Shown: piece by piece, positions 49,238-57,925 of the stretch
Numbering within the stretch: the stretch's first letter is position 1
Layout: every line of letters begins with the position of its first letter
Assembly (NCBI GenBank): GCA_905235285.1
Contig: CAJOLI010000003.1
Location: 1 to 57,925 of the forward strand
Reading direction: 5' to 3'
Origin: an uncultured Bacteroidaceae bacterium
Lineage (GTDB): Bacteria; Bacteroidota; Bacteroidia; Bacteroidales; Bacteroidaceae
Length of the DNA: 57,925 nt
Made by a program: the position numbers and the translations under genes
The notes under the pieces: model-generated
The model's input: only the letters and a program-made list of their open reading frames with translations
Databases searched by the model: none
What the model was told of the DNA's origin: nothing

Positions 49238-50284
49238 TCAAAAGTCTTTGAGAAGAGGCCAGCCGTCGGGCGTCCATTCGATGAGCTTCTTCATGAGGAT
49301 TGCCTGTCCGCCGAGTTGTATGTTATAGCCGTGGCAGATGAAGATGTCCTGGCTGTCGTTGAGGTGGTAGGCGGCGCAGTGGCCAGTAGCCTCAAACTCC
49401 ATCTTGTCGCCCTCGATGACGAGTGAGCCTCCGCCCTGAGCCATGTCACGCCCGTTGCGGTCGAGATACGGTCCGCTGATGCTGCGGCTGCGTCCTACAG
49501 CCACTTTATAGTTGCTCTGCATGCCTCGGCAGCAGTAGTCGTGGCTGACGAAGAGGTAGTAGAATCCGTCATGGCGGAAGATGAATGGTGCTTCTATTGC
49601 GTTGCGTCCGGCATATCGGGAGGTGGGGTTAGGCTCAGCGCTGAGCGTGTCGGCGATGGATACGCGCCGGGCAATGGTCTTGGGCTGACAGCCTTGTGCT
49701 ACGTGCATTGTAAAGGGGTCGAGACGTATGAGTTGTATGCCGTCCCAGAAGGAACCCCAAGTTAGCCATGGCTGGTCGTCGTCGTCGATGGCTATGTTAG
49801 AATCTATGGCGTTCCAGTCGTTTCGCTTCTCGCGTGAGCAGACGATGGCTCCGTGGTCCTGCCAATGGCAGCGGAGCGAGTCGGTGAAGTCGAGCGTTGG
49901 TGACGAGGCAATGCCTAAAGCTGACGTGTTGCGCCCGAAGGTTGAGCAGGAGTATGTCATCCACCATCGCCCGTTATAGTGTATGATGTCAGGTGCCCAG
50001 ATATGGCCGCGGAAGCCAGGTACGCTGTCGGCCGCCCATGAGGGAATAGGGTTGATGGCTCCGCGTGGCTGAACGGTCCATGTGCGTAGGTCTGTGCTTG
50101 TTGCCGTCTGAATGCCCATCCCTGTGGAATAAATGTAGAATGTGCCGTCCTCGTAGGCCATGACGGGGTCGTGCACCATGAGTGTGTCTGTTTGGAAAGC
50201 TTCGCGCCGCCAGCGTCGCTGTGCCATTGCTTCTACGTACAGGAGGCATAAGGCAGCAGTCAGGATAAGAGTCGTGCGTCTCAT
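49238..50284 (-). CDS. GH43 arabinan endo-1,5-alpha-L-arabinanase
   Basis: This secreted inverting enzyme of 348 residues (signal MRRTTLILTAALCLLYVEAMAQ) is a single GH43 propeller of the arabinanase type, without accessory domains. The catalytic residues are Asp39 (VHDPVMAYEDG), Asp161 (NAIDSNIAIDD) and Glu231 (NAIEAPFIFR). HIWAPDIIHYNGRWWMTYS is the usual second blade motif. The product would be arabino-oligosaccharides for the GH51, GH43 and GH93 enzymes upstream in the window. There is no sorting tail. It sits 23 bp downstream of the 5-formyl-THF cyclo-ligase gene on the same strand and may be co-transcribed with it, an unusual pairing. Confidence 0.9.
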   Translation of the reverse strand: MRRTTLILTAALCLLYVEAMAQRRWRREAFQTDTLMVHDPVMAYEDGTFYIYSTGMGIQTATSTDLRTWTVQPRGAINPIPSWAADSVPGFRGHIWAPDIIHYNGRWWMTYSCSTFGRNTSALGIASSPTLDFTDSLRCHWQDHGAIVCSREKRNDWNAIDSNIAIDDDDQPWLTWGSFWDGIQLIRLDPFTMHVAQGCQPKTIARRVSIADTLSAEPNPTSRYAGRNAIEAPFIFRHDGFYYLFVSHDYCCRGMQSNYKVAVGRSRSISGPYLDRNGRDMAQGGGSLVIEGDKMEFEATGHCAAYHLNDSQDIFICHGYNIQLGGQAILMKKLIEWTPDGWPLLKDF

Positions 50285-50307
50285 AATGTGTTACAATGTT
50301 AATGTGT

Positions 50308-50847
50308 TCAGCAGACGACCATGTCCATCGGTTGGTCATGAGGCTCGGCTGGTAGGTCGTTGAGGAGCTGGAAAGGCCAGCAGAGCCCCACCTTCAGGGC
50401 CGTGCCCAGAAGGGGCAGCAGGCGGTCGTAGTATCCGCGGCCGCGTCCGAGACGCAGGCCTTTGGGCGTGAAGGCCACTCCCGGGATAATTGCCAGCTCG
50501 ATGTCCTCGAAGCGCGTGAAGGCCTTGCCCTGTGGCTCCTCGATATTGAATGGCCCGACGTCGAGGCTGTCGTTGCCCGTGTAGAGGCGCAGCTCGAGGT
50601 CGTCACCGACGACGGCCGGCAGCAACACCCGCTTGCCTGCGGAGACGGCTTCGGATATGAGAGCCTGCGTGGGCACTTCGTCGGGCAGTGCTGCATAGAG
50701 CAAAATGGTGTGCGCGGACTGCCACTCGGGCAACTGTTGCAGGTGTGCGAGCGCTGCGTCCGAGAGCTGGTCGCGTGTCTGCCTGTCACATTCGAGCTTC
50801 AATTTTCTAATGTGTTGCCTGATTTCCTTTTTCGTATGGTTTTGCAT
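50308..50847 (-). CDS. 5-formyltetrahydrofolate cyclo-ligase
   Basis: This cytoplasmic enzyme of one-carbon metabolism converts 5-formyl-THF to 5,10-methenyl-THF with ATP. The start at 50847 (MQNHTKKEIRQ) gives 179 residues, the usual size; 50871 is an alternative that would leave a very short leader after the -7 element at 50894-50901. Motifs: LLYAALPDEVPTQAL, AIIPGVAFTPKGLRLGRGRG and YYDRLL, the last two forming the ATP and folate site (G-x-G-x-G-x-YYD). It is divergent from methylmalonyl-CoA epimerase. Confidence 0.93.
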   Translation of the reverse strand: MQNHTKKEIRQHIRKLKLECDRQTRDQLSDAALAHLQQLPEWQSAHTILLYAALPDEVPTQALISEAVSAGKRVLLPAVVGDDLELRLYTGNDSLDVGPFNIEEPQGKAFTRFEDIELAIIPGVAFTPKGLRLGRGRGYYDRLLPLLGTALKVGLCWPFQLLNDLPAEPHDQPMDMVVC

Positions 50848-50893
50848 TGTCTGGTTGTGGCTTCGCGGCACCTCGCCGCATATATTTGCGGTG

Positions 50894-50901
50894 CAAAGAT
50901 A
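50894..50901 (-). promoter_or_regulatory. -7 element of the cyclo-ligase gene
   Basis: The minus strand reads TATCTTTG, matching TAnnTTTG, 46 bp upstream of the chosen start. Confidence 0.7.
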
Positions 50902-50941
50902 CGAAAATATTGAGGTAAACTAAATCTTTTTCAGCCTTTCT

Positions 50942-50972
50942 TTTGTCGGTTCGGCATAAAAGTGTAATTTTG
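50942..50972 (+). promoter_or_regulatory. Promoter of methylmalonyl-CoA epimerase
   Basis: TTTG at 50942-50945 and TAATTTTG at 50965-50972, with 19 bp between them, match both Bacteroidota promoter elements. The ATG is at 51023. This is the best-formed promoter in the window. Confidence 0.8.
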
Positions 50973-51022
50973 CGAACAATTAAAAGCATAAAAAAACTTT
51001 TTAACAAAACATTCTTACAACA

Positions 51023-51436
51023 ATGAAGATTTCAAAGATTGAACACCTGGGCATTGCTGTCCAGAGCATTGACGAGGTTCTGCCGTATTTCGAGAACGTC
51101 CTTGGCCTGAAATGCTACAAGACGGAGGTCGTAGAGGATCAGAAAGTGAAGACCGCCTTCCTAAAGGTCGGTGAGGTCAAGCTTGAGCTGCTAGAGCCCA
51201 CATGCCCCGAGAGCACCATCCAGAAGTGGCTCGACAAGGGCAACAAAGGCATTCACCACATGGCTTTCTGCATCGAGGATGGCGTTGCCAACGCCCTCGC
51301 TGAGGTTAGTGAGAAGGGCATCCGTCTCATCGATGAAGCTCCCCGCAAGGGCGCCGATGGCCTGCACATCGCCTTCCTGCACCCGAAATCAACCGTGGGC
51401 ATTCTCACCGAGCTCTGCGAAGATCCCAACAAGTGA
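51023..51436 (+). CDS. mce: Methylmalonyl-CoA epimerase
   Basis: This cytoplasmic VOC-fold enzyme interconverts the (R) and (S) forms of methylmalonyl-CoA in the succinate-propionate route common in Prevotella and Bacteroides. The 137 residues are normal for the family. Metal ligands fit His in KIEHLGIAV, His in GIHHMAFCIED and Glu in GILTELCED. EVKLELLEP is the other conserved strand. No methylmalonyl-CoA mutase or carboxylase gene is visible in the window. The next gene starts 91 bp downstream. Confidence 0.95.
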   Translation: MKISKIEHLGIAVQSIDEVLPYFENVLGLKCYKTEVVEDQKVKTAFLKVGEVKLELLEPTCPESTIQKWLDKGNKGIHHMAFCIEDGVANALAEVSEKGIRLIDEAPRKGADGLHIAFLHPKSTVGILTELCEDPNK

Positions 51437-51527
51437 TTTGTAGTCAGTAGAACCTCTAAAAGTCATACTGCCCGGACGCTTGGCTGAAAAGCTCCTTGCG
51501 TTCGGGCGGTATTCGTTTGTAAGCATT

Positions 51528-54500
51528 ATGTCCTCAACACTCGTCTATAAGGCATCAGCCGGTTCGGGAAAGACCTTCACCCTGGCCATTCACTACATCA
51601 AGTTGCTCGTCATGGCCGACTCGCCGCGCGAATACGCGCGCATCCTCGCCGTTACCTTTACGAAGAAGGCTACGGGCGAGATGAAGGACCGTATCCTCAG
51701 TCAGCTCTTCGGCATAGGGGCCGCTCTTCCTTCGAGCGACGACTATCTCGCCGCTCTGCGCCAGAGTATTGCCGACGATGGCCTTGCAGTGCCTGCCGAC
51801 GACGTGCTGCGCCGCCGTTGCCGCGAGGCGTTGCATCAGATTCTGCATGACTACAACAGCTTCCGAGTGCAGACCATCGACTCATTCTTTCAGATTATCC
51901 TACGTGGGCTGGCTCATGAACTGGGGCTGGCAGCCAACCTGCAAGTTGAGATTAGCGACAGCGAGGTGCTCTCGCAGGCCGTCGACCGCCTTGTTGACCG
52001 TCTGCAGGACGACCGCGTGCTGCTCAACTGGATGATGAGCCTCGTTCGCGATCAGATTGAGAACAACCAACGGTGGGATGTCACGCGCGCCGTGAAAAGC
52101 TTTGGGCGCGTGATCTTCAAGGAGGATTTCATCATACGAGGCGAGAAGTTACGCCGTATGCTTGCCGACGAGCAGGCCTTCGCTGCCTTCATAGATGATA
52201 TCCGCACCAGATGCTCCCAAGGTGAACAAGCCATCCGCGCCTTGGGCGACGCTATCTACGACCTGATTTCTTCGTTGGGCATAGCCTTCACGGATTTCTC
52301 CAATGGTTCTACACTGCGTTCGGCGGCTGACAAACTGCGCGCCGCGGATGTCACTTTCGTCCCGGGCAAGCGACTCACCGACTGGGCCTACGACCCTCTG
52401 ACGATGCTCACTAAGGAGAATCGCGCGACGCGCCCCGACTTGCTCGAAGCCGCTGATGCCATGTCGGGCTTGCTCGCAGAACTGCTCCCTGCCTATGCCA
52501 GCCATGTCCGCAATGTCGTGAGCGCCCGCCTTGTACTGGCCCACGTCAAGAAGTTGCGGTTGCTGGGTGACATAGAGAATGAGGTCACTGCGCTTAATGC
52601 AGAGAACAACCGTTTCAACCTCGCCAAGACTCCCGTACTGCTCCATCAGATGATAGGGGAGAGCGATGCGCCTTTCGTCTTCGAGAAGATAGGGGCGCTG
52701 CTGCGCCACGTCATCATCGATGAATTTCAGGACACATCGCACTTGCAATGGCTCAACTTCCAGACGCTGCTTCTCGAGACGCTTGCCAAAGGAGGGCACA
52801 ACCTTATTGTGGGCGATGTCAAGCAGAGCATCTACCGTTTCCGGGGTGGCGACTGGCGCATGCTTGGGACTATAGAGTCAACAATGAAGCCGACTCCAGA
52901 AGTTCGGACTTTGGACACTAATTACCGCAGCCAGCGTCACGTAATCGATTTCAACAACAGTTTCTTTAAGAAAGCTGTTGAAAATATGGATAATGTGTCG
53001 GTCGCTGATTTAGAGCTCCTTGGCGATGACTTCACTTTTGCCAAGGCTTATGCCGACGTACATCAGGAGATACCCGAGAAGCGCGACGACTTGGGGTATG
53101 TGCGACTGACCACGTTGCCTTCTGCCACTTACCAGAACAAGACGTCGTGGCTCGGTGCTGTCCTCGACGACCTTATCGCTCAGGTTAAATTGCTGCATCA
53201 GCGAGGCTTGCCCTACGAAGCTATGACAATTCTTGTGCGCAATAACATCGAGGCTGAGCCCGTCATTGACGCTTTCGCCCGACAACCTGAGATGCCGGCC
53301 ATCATCAGCGACGAGGCTTTCCTATTGGCGTCGAGCGAGGCTGTAGCTGGTCTGATCTCTGCGTTACGTCTTTTGGTCGATGAGAGCGACTCCGTCTCGG
53401 CTGCCTTCCTGCTTGATCATTATCCCGAAGCAGATGCCATCGACGGTGTCACACGCCAACGGCTCCTGCAGCTGCCTCTTTATGAGGCCCTTGAAGAACT
53501 CTGTAGCCGCTATCGTCTGAATGCGATTGATGGGCAGCAGGCCTATCTGTCTGCTTTCTTTGATGCCGTACAAGAGTTTATCCACAACGAGACGTCCGAC
53601 ATTGAGAGCTTCCTCCGCTATTGGGACGAGCGCCTCAGCTCACAGTCCGTTCCTGCATCTACCGTCGACGGCATCCGCATCATGACTATCCACGGGGCCA
53701 AGGGCATGGAGTTCCACACCGTGTTTATTCCCTTCTGCACCTGGATGATAGAGAGCGATCGTTCGGGCTCGCTGCTCTGGTGCGCTCCCGATGAGGAGCC
53801 CTATGCTCAGATGGGCCTCTTGCCTGTAAGCCCCTCGAAGGGTATCGCTCAGTCTGTCTTTGCTAAGGATTACGCGCGCGAGCATCTCTATTCGAGGCTC
53901 GATGAGCTCAATGTTCTTTATGTGGCTTTCACGCGCGCATGTGATAATTTATATGTGTGGGCTGTCGGCGACGCTGCTAAGCTCGGTAATGTCAAGAGCA
54001 CCGTTGGCGACCTCGTTGCAGCCTGCTATCCCGTAGGTTTCGAGAGTGGCGCGCCCATGGTGGAGGCCGAAGTCGCCGACGAGGAGTCGGACAACCGCTT
54101 ACTGCCGACACGCAGTCAGGTCGATGTCTGTTTCACGACCTATCAGTCGCGCGCACAGTTCCGCCAGAGTAATCGTTCGCAGCAGTTTGTTGCTCAAGCT
54201 CAGCTTACAGACGAAGCGTCGGAAATCGAATATTCGCGACAGCAACAGTACATCGAGCTGGGCAGTTTGCTCCATGGCGTTCTGCAGCAGATGACGACCG
54301 CCGATGATATGGAATCTGTACTCTCGCAGATGGAGCACGAAGGTGTCATAACTAAAGCCATCTCCGATGGTGTCTATGTCAGCGTTCAGCGCAGCGATGT
54401 CGAGGACTGGTTAAAGCGCGGTTTTAACAATCCTAAGGTAAAAGATTGGTTCAGTGGGCGATGGCGGGTGTTCAATGAATGTGCTATTATCAGTCAGGCC

Positions 54501-54770
54501 AGCGATGCAGCGAGCTACGACAACAAGCGTCCCGACCGCGTCATGCTGAGTCCCGATGAGAGCCGAATCGTAGTCGTTGATTTCAAGTTCGGGCGCCCTC
54601 ATGACGAATACCATGGGCAGGTGCGTAAGTATATGTCGCTTCTGCAAGCCATGTATCCGGCATCGAGCGTTGAGGGATATCTCTGGTTTGTCTACAGCGG
54701 ACGCGTTGAAGCTATCAATGCCCAGGACGTCAGTCCCGTCGACACTAACCAGCTCAGGCTCGACTTTTAA
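51528..54770 (+). CDS. AddA/RecB-like UvrD-type helicase-nuclease
   Basis: The start at 51528 (MSSTLVYKASAGSGKTF) is preferred, giving 1080 residues. It is an SF1 helicase: Walker A SAGSGKTF at the N-terminus, Walker B IIDEFQDTSHLQW (near 400), GDVKQSIYRFRGGD (motif III), LDTNYRSQ (motif IV) and ITHGAKG-like MTIHGAKGMEFHTV (motif V) with YVAFTRA (motif VI). The C-terminus carries a RecB-type nuclease domain with RIVVVDFKFGRPHDEYHGQV (PD-(D/E)xK). With the following gene it forms an AddAB-type double-strand break resection complex. Cytoplasmic. The two genes are 26 bp apart on the same strand. Confidence 0.9.
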   Translation: MSSTLVYKASAGSGKTFTLAIHYIKLLVMADSPREYARILAVTFTKKATGEMKDRILSQLFGIGAALPSSDDYLAALRQSIADDGLAVPADDVLRRRCREALHQILHDYNSFRVQTIDSFFQIILRGLAHELGLAANLQVEISDSEVLSQAVDRLVDRLQDDRVLLNWMMSLVRDQIENNQRWDVTRAVKSFGRVIFKEDFIIRGEKLRRMLADEQAFAAFIDDIRTRCSQGEQAIRALGDAIYDLISSLGIAFTDFSNGSTLRSAADKLRAADVTFVPGKRLTDWAYDPLTMLTKENRATRPDLLEAADAMSGLLAELLPAYASHVRNVVSARLVLAHVKKLRLLGDIENEVTALNAENNRFNLAKTPVLLHQMIGESDAPFVFEKIGALLRHVIIDEFQDTSHLQWLNFQTLLLETLAKGGHNLIVGDVKQSIYRFRGGDWRMLGTIESTMKPTPEVRTLDTNYRSQRHVIDFNNSFFKKAVENMDNVSVADLELLGDDFTFAKAYADVHQEIPEKRDDLGYVRLTTLPSATYQNKTSWLGAVLDDLIAQVKLLHQRGLPYEAMTILVRNNIEAEPVIDAFARQPEMPAIISDEAFLLASSEAVAGLISALRLLVDESDSVSAAFLLDHYPEADAIDGVTRQRLLQLPLYEALEELCSRYRLNAIDGQQAYLSAFFDAVQEFIHNETSDIESFLRYWDERLSSQSVPASTVDGIRIMTIHGAKGMEFHTVFIPFCTWMIESDRSGSLLWCAPDEEPYAQMGLLPVSPSKGIAQSVFAKDYAREHLYSRLDELNVLYVAFTRACDNLYVWAVGDAAKLGNVKSTVGDLVAACYPVGFESGAPMVEAEVADEESDNRLLPTRSQVDVCFTTYQSRAQFRQSNRSQQFVAQAQLTDEASEIEYSRQQQYIELGSLLHGVLQQMTTADDMESVLSQMEHEGVITKAISDGVYVSVQRSDVEDWLKRGFNNPKVKDWFSGRWRVFNECAIISQASDAASYDNKRPDRVMLSPDESRIVVVDFKFGRPHDEYHGQVRKYMSLLQAMYPASSVEGYLWFVYSGRVEAINAQDVSPVDTNQLRLDF

Positions 54771-54796
54771 ATTCATTCTAATTTAGTTCAGGTACT

Positions 54797-57658
54797 ATGA
54801 AGACTTTTCTCGAGCACGTAGCATCATCGCTCATAGATAAATATGGCAATAATCTTAGCGCAATCACGGTTGTCTTCCCCGGTAAGCGTGCAAGTCTCTT
54901 CTTGAATCAAGCCCTTGCTGAGGCCTCCGACAGGCCCGTCTGGGCGCCGCGCTACCGCACTATCTCAGAGTTGTTTGCTGAGGCTTCGGCTTACAACTTG
55001 TGCGACTCGATAGAGTCTGTGTGCCGTCTCTACAAGGCATACGTCTCGCACGTTGCCGATCCACAGACGCTCGACCAGTTCTATGCTTGGGGCGAGGTAC
55101 TCTTGGCCGACTTCGATGATATTGACAAACAGTTGGTTGATGCCCGCCAGCTGTTCACCAACATCAAAGACATCCGCGAGCTCGACACCCTCGACTATCT
55201 AACGCCCGAGCAGGAAGAGGCCCTTAAGCATTTCTTCAGAGGTTTCTCCGTTGAGAACACGACGCTGCTACGTGAGCGTTTCATCGAGCTGTGGAACGTT
55301 ATGTACGCTATCTATTCCGACTTACGTTGTCAAATGCAGGCTGATGGACTGCTCTACGAGGGCGCCCTCGAGCGTGAAGTGGTGGAACGCTTACGTGCTG
55401 CACGCCTCTCTGCCGAGCCTGTGGATGACTCCGATATGCCCCTTCTTTCTCAGTCATGCACGTATGTCTTCGTTGGGTTCAATGTTCTCAACGCCGTAGA
55501 GCAGGTTCTCTTCGATGAGCTGCAACGTCGGGGGCGTGCCCTTTTCTATTGGGACTATGATATCTCATTTGCCAACGCCGGTCGTGGTGCAGGGCATGAG
55601 GCCGGATATTTCGTTGAGCAGAACATCCGTCGCTACGGCAACGAACTCGATGAGACGTGTTTCGACAATATGAGCCGTCCGAAGCAGATCACCATAGCCT
55701 CGGCTTCGAGCGAGAATATCCAGGCACGATATATGTCGCAATGGCTGCTCGAGAACCTCACGACTCCTGAGCGAGCGCCGCAGGGAGAGCGCTACGCCAC
55801 GCGCCAGACGGCCGTCGTGCTATGCAACGAACAGCTGCTGCTGCCCGCGCTTCACACTCTTCCCCCGGATGTCGAGCAGGTGAACGTCACAATGGGCTAT
55901 CCGCTCACCGACACTCCCGTCTACAGTTTCGTCATGGCGCTCGTCACGCTTCACACCGAGGGCTACGACGCTCCACACCGTCGCTTCCGCAAGGCCTACC
56001 TGCGGGCTGTGGAAAACCATCCTTATGCCCGGCTGCTGGGGACGCAGTGGCACAGCGACCAGCGGGGTGGGGCAGAGCTGTTGGCTTTTGTGAGCTGGCT
56101 GCTGACGCTCGTAGCCCGCGACGTGGCCAATGATGTGCTGGCTGCAGAGGCTGTGTTCAAGGCCTTCACCAGCATCAACCGCCTGCACGACCTCATGACG
56201 GGGCTGGCTCCGTGGCTCGAAATTAACGACAACACACTCCGGCGACTCCTGCGCTCGGCCCTGGCCGGCCAGACCGTAGCCTTCCACGGCGAGCCTGCCG
56301 AAGGGCTGCAGCTTATGGGGGTTCTTGAGACACGTGCCTTGGATTTCCGTCACCTGCTGATGCTCAGCGTCGGTGAGGGCTTCCTGCCTAAGAGCGTGGC
56401 CGACAACAGCTTCATTCCTTACCACCTGCGCGATGCCTTCGGGCTCACTACGCTCAGGCATAAGATTGCCGTCTACGCCTACTACTTCTACCGTCTTATC
56501 GCACGTGCCGAGCGCGTGACGTTCGTCTACAACGAGAGCAACTCAGGTCAGCGTCAAAATGAAATATCACGTTTCCTGCGCCAACTGCAGGCTGAGACGA
56601 ACCTCGACATACGCCACATCCGCCTCAACGCCCAGAACCGTCCCGCGGCAGCTGACACCATCGTCGTAGAGAAAACGGATCAGATTATGCAGGCACTCAT
56701 CACGACCTACGACAACGCAGGCCGCAAGCCCGGCCGCTACCGCTTCCTTTCGCCCTCGGCCCTCAATAAATACACCACCTGTCCGCTGCAGTTCTACTAT
56801 TGCTATGTCCGGGGCCTGCGCGTCAACCATGATCCTGAGGACGGTTTAGATGCCATCGTCTTCGGCAATGTGTTCCATAAAGCAGCCGAACTGGCGTATA
56901 AACATCTGACTGCCGCCGGGCCCTATGTCCGCCGGCAGGACTACGATAATCTTCTTGAGGAAGGATCTCTCGTCATCGACAACATCGTCGCTGAGGCCTT
57001 CCGAAATGCTTACTTCCAGGGACGCCCGGAGGAATACACGGGCATCCTCGTCATCGCACGGCAGGTCGTCACCTCTTATCTGCAGAACCTTCTACGCCAC
57101 GACCGGAGGCTGGCGCCCGTAAATATCATTAGTCTGGAACAGACCTACACGAAAGAACTGACTGTGCAGGTAGGTGAACGCACTATACGCCTGCTCACCG
57201 GCGGTATCATAGACCGGCTCGATGAGGTCAGCGACGACGTCAAGGGCGGCCGGGTCGTTCGCATCGTCGACTATAAGACAGGCGGCAATCTCACTACCGT
57301 TGCCGACCTCGACAAGCTCTTTGCCGATGCGGGCCAGACAGAGCATTATTTCTTCCAGACAATCCTCTACGCCACAATCATCGCTGAGCAGCTCGGCAAG
57401 CCGGCGCAGCCCTGCCTCTTCTTCGTCCACCGTGCTGCCGCTGCTGACTATTCGCCGAAACTAAAGCTCGGCAAGGCAATCATCAACGATGTGGGTGAGC
57501 CTTTGGGCAATGACTCCGAGCCGCTGGCTGACGCTTTCTGCAACCGTCTTCACATGCTCGTCGACGAAATCTTCGACCAGGATGTGCCCTTCAGACAATG
57601 TGCCAACGCCGACCATTGCCGCTACTGCGACTATCGCCTCCTCTGCGGTCGGGGATGA
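54797..57658 (+). CDS. AddB-like PD-(D/E)XK nuclease
   Basis: The 953-residue partner of the preceding gene. The N-terminal half is an SF1-like fold with a degenerate ATP-binding loop (VVFPGKRASLFLN), as in AddB-type subunits. The C-terminal nuclease has PSALNKYTTCPLQFYYCYVR, FGNVFHKAAE, and the catalytic strand VRIVDYKTGGN. The final residues CANADHCRYCDYRLLC, together with the Cys in TTCPLQF, look like ligands for the 4Fe-4S cluster of AddB and related nucleases. Function: end resection in recombinational repair with AddA. No Chi recognition can be inferred. Confidence 0.87.
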   Translation: MKTFLEHVASSLIDKYGNNLSAITVVFPGKRASLFLNQALAEASDRPVWAPRYRTISELFAEASAYNLCDSIESVCRLYKAYVSHVADPQTLDQFYAWGEVLLADFDDIDKQLVDARQLFTNIKDIRELDTLDYLTPEQEEALKHFFRGFSVENTTLLRERFIELWNVMYAIYSDLRCQMQADGLLYEGALEREVVERLRAARLSAEPVDDSDMPLLSQSCTYVFVGFNVLNAVEQVLFDELQRRGRALFYWDYDISFANAGRGAGHEAGYFVEQNIRRYGNELDETCFDNMSRPKQITIASASSENIQARYMSQWLLENLTTPERAPQGERYATRQTAVVLCNEQLLLPALHTLPPDVEQVNVTMGYPLTDTPVYSFVMALVTLHTEGYDAPHRRFRKAYLRAVENHPYARLLGTQWHSDQRGGAELLAFVSWLLTLVARDVANDVLAAEAVFKAFTSINRLHDLMTGLAPWLEINDNTLRRLLRSALAGQTVAFHGEPAEGLQLMGVLETRALDFRHLLMLSVGEGFLPKSVADNSFIPYHLRDAFGLTTLRHKIAVYAYYFYRLIARAERVTFVYNESNSGQRQNEISRFLRQLQAETNLDIRHIRLNAQNRPAAADTIVVEKTDQIMQALITTYDNAGRKPGRYRFLSPSALNKYTTCPLQFYYCYVRGLRVNHDPEDGLDAIVFGNVFHKAAELAYKHLTAAGPYVRRQDYDNLLEEGSLVIDNIVAEAFRNAYFQGRPEEYTGILVIARQVVTSYLQNLLRHDRRLAPVNIISLEQTYTKELTVQVGERTIRLLTGGIIDRLDEVSDDVKGGRVVRIVDYKTGGNLTTVADLDKLFADAGQTEHYFFQTILYATIIAEQLGKPAQPCLFFVHRAAAADYSPKLKLGKAIINDVGEPLGNDSEPLADAFCNRLHMLVDEIFDQDVPFRQCANADHCRYCDYRLLCGRG

Positions 57659-57925
57659 GATTTAAAAATATTGCTGTCCGCTAAAACTCAGATGCGCAAT
57701 AATCATCGTCCGCATTGCCCATAAACAGGTGATGCGGATTCTTCTTCTCGTAAATTTGCCGAAATTTGCTGTCACGCTGTCACCGCTCTTGCAAGGCGCT
57801 GATTATCTTGCGGGTAGGCGGTGACAGATGGGTGACAGATACCCCTTTTGGTGACAGATAAACCCTCAAAAAGGGCCTTTTATCCAAAATGAGGTTGGAT
57901 TCCAAATCATAGGTGTCCGCTAAAA
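57659..57925. other. 267-bp repeat-rich non-coding edge
   Basis: No gene was found. It starts with the inverted copy of positions 1-36 (57669-57704). GTGACAG occurs three times in direct orientation inside GGTGACAGAT (57820-57829, 57831-57840, 57850-57859) and CTGTCAC twice in inverse orientation (57769-57784), an iteron-like arrangement. CCCTCAAAAAGGG near 57863-57875 could be a weak terminator. The last 12 bases repeat TGTCCGCTAAAA. Confidence 0.6.

Noticed and set aside
54797..57658. Phage-defence nuclease-helicase system instead of AddAB
   Set aside because: The pair has the standard AddA/AddB layout, Fe-S cysteines and housekeeping context; no defence-specific domain is visible.

Overview
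The window looks like chromosomal DNA from a gut or rumen member of the Bacteroidota, most likely Prevotella or a close relative. The evidence is Bacteroidota-type promoters (TAnnTTTG at -7), a hybrid two-component sensor typical of polysaccharide utilisation loci, many secreted glycoside hydrolases, and a repeated C-terminal tail (G-x-Y-I-x-N-G-R-K-V-x-V-K type) that matches type IX secretion (T9SS) sorting domains. No rRNA, tRNA, CRISPR array or transposase gene was seen.

Layout. 1-284: non-coding edge with a dispersed repeat and a strong terminator. 285-2750: GH2 enzyme. 2845-7086: housekeeping block (EttA-type ABC-F ATPase, LysM glucosaminidase, cytidine deaminase, GH25 lysozyme). 7196-7965: a compact, translation-coupled pair made of a 52-residue protein and a GNAT acetyltransferase, resembling a toxin-antitoxin module. 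8410-13077: a small acidic peptide gene and a giant T9SS-tailed surface protein. 13386-19532: co-directional arabinan-type operon (GH93-like, GH3, GH127). 19533-19831: a 22-bp tandem array and a MITE-like hairpin. 19832-36280: reverse-strand block (GH51, giant surface protein, GH128-like glucanase, GH43 fused to a putative zincin, GH43). 36458-40444: the hybrid sensor, divergent from that block. 40437-47952: GH2 beta-galactosidase, a mini T9SS cargo protein, and a GH76-SGNH fusion, with a divergent AraC regulator at 48084. 49238-50847: GH43 arabinanase behind a 5-formyl-THF cyclo-ligase. 51023-57658: methylmalonyl-CoA epimerase and an AddA/AddB-like helicase-nuclease pair. 57659-57925: repeat-rich edge.

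How it fits together (inference). The GH43, GH51, GH93, GH127 and GH3 set suits removal and depolymerisation of arabinose-rich plant polymers (arabinan, arabinogalactan or arabinoxylan side chains). GH2 enzymes would take galactose, and the GH76-esterase fusion an acetylated or alpha-mannan-like part. T9SS-tailed enzymes would sit on the cell surface and untailed ones in the periplasm. No SusC/SusD pair lies in the window, which is unusual beside a hybrid sensor. The two giant tailed proteins with repeated YLYNVG modules have no recognised function and could be surface glycan binders.

Least-described items: the coupled 52-aa/GNAT pair, the GH43-zincin fusion, the YLYNVG surface proteins with a trailing acidic peptide, the mini T9SS cargo, and the dispersed intergenic elements.
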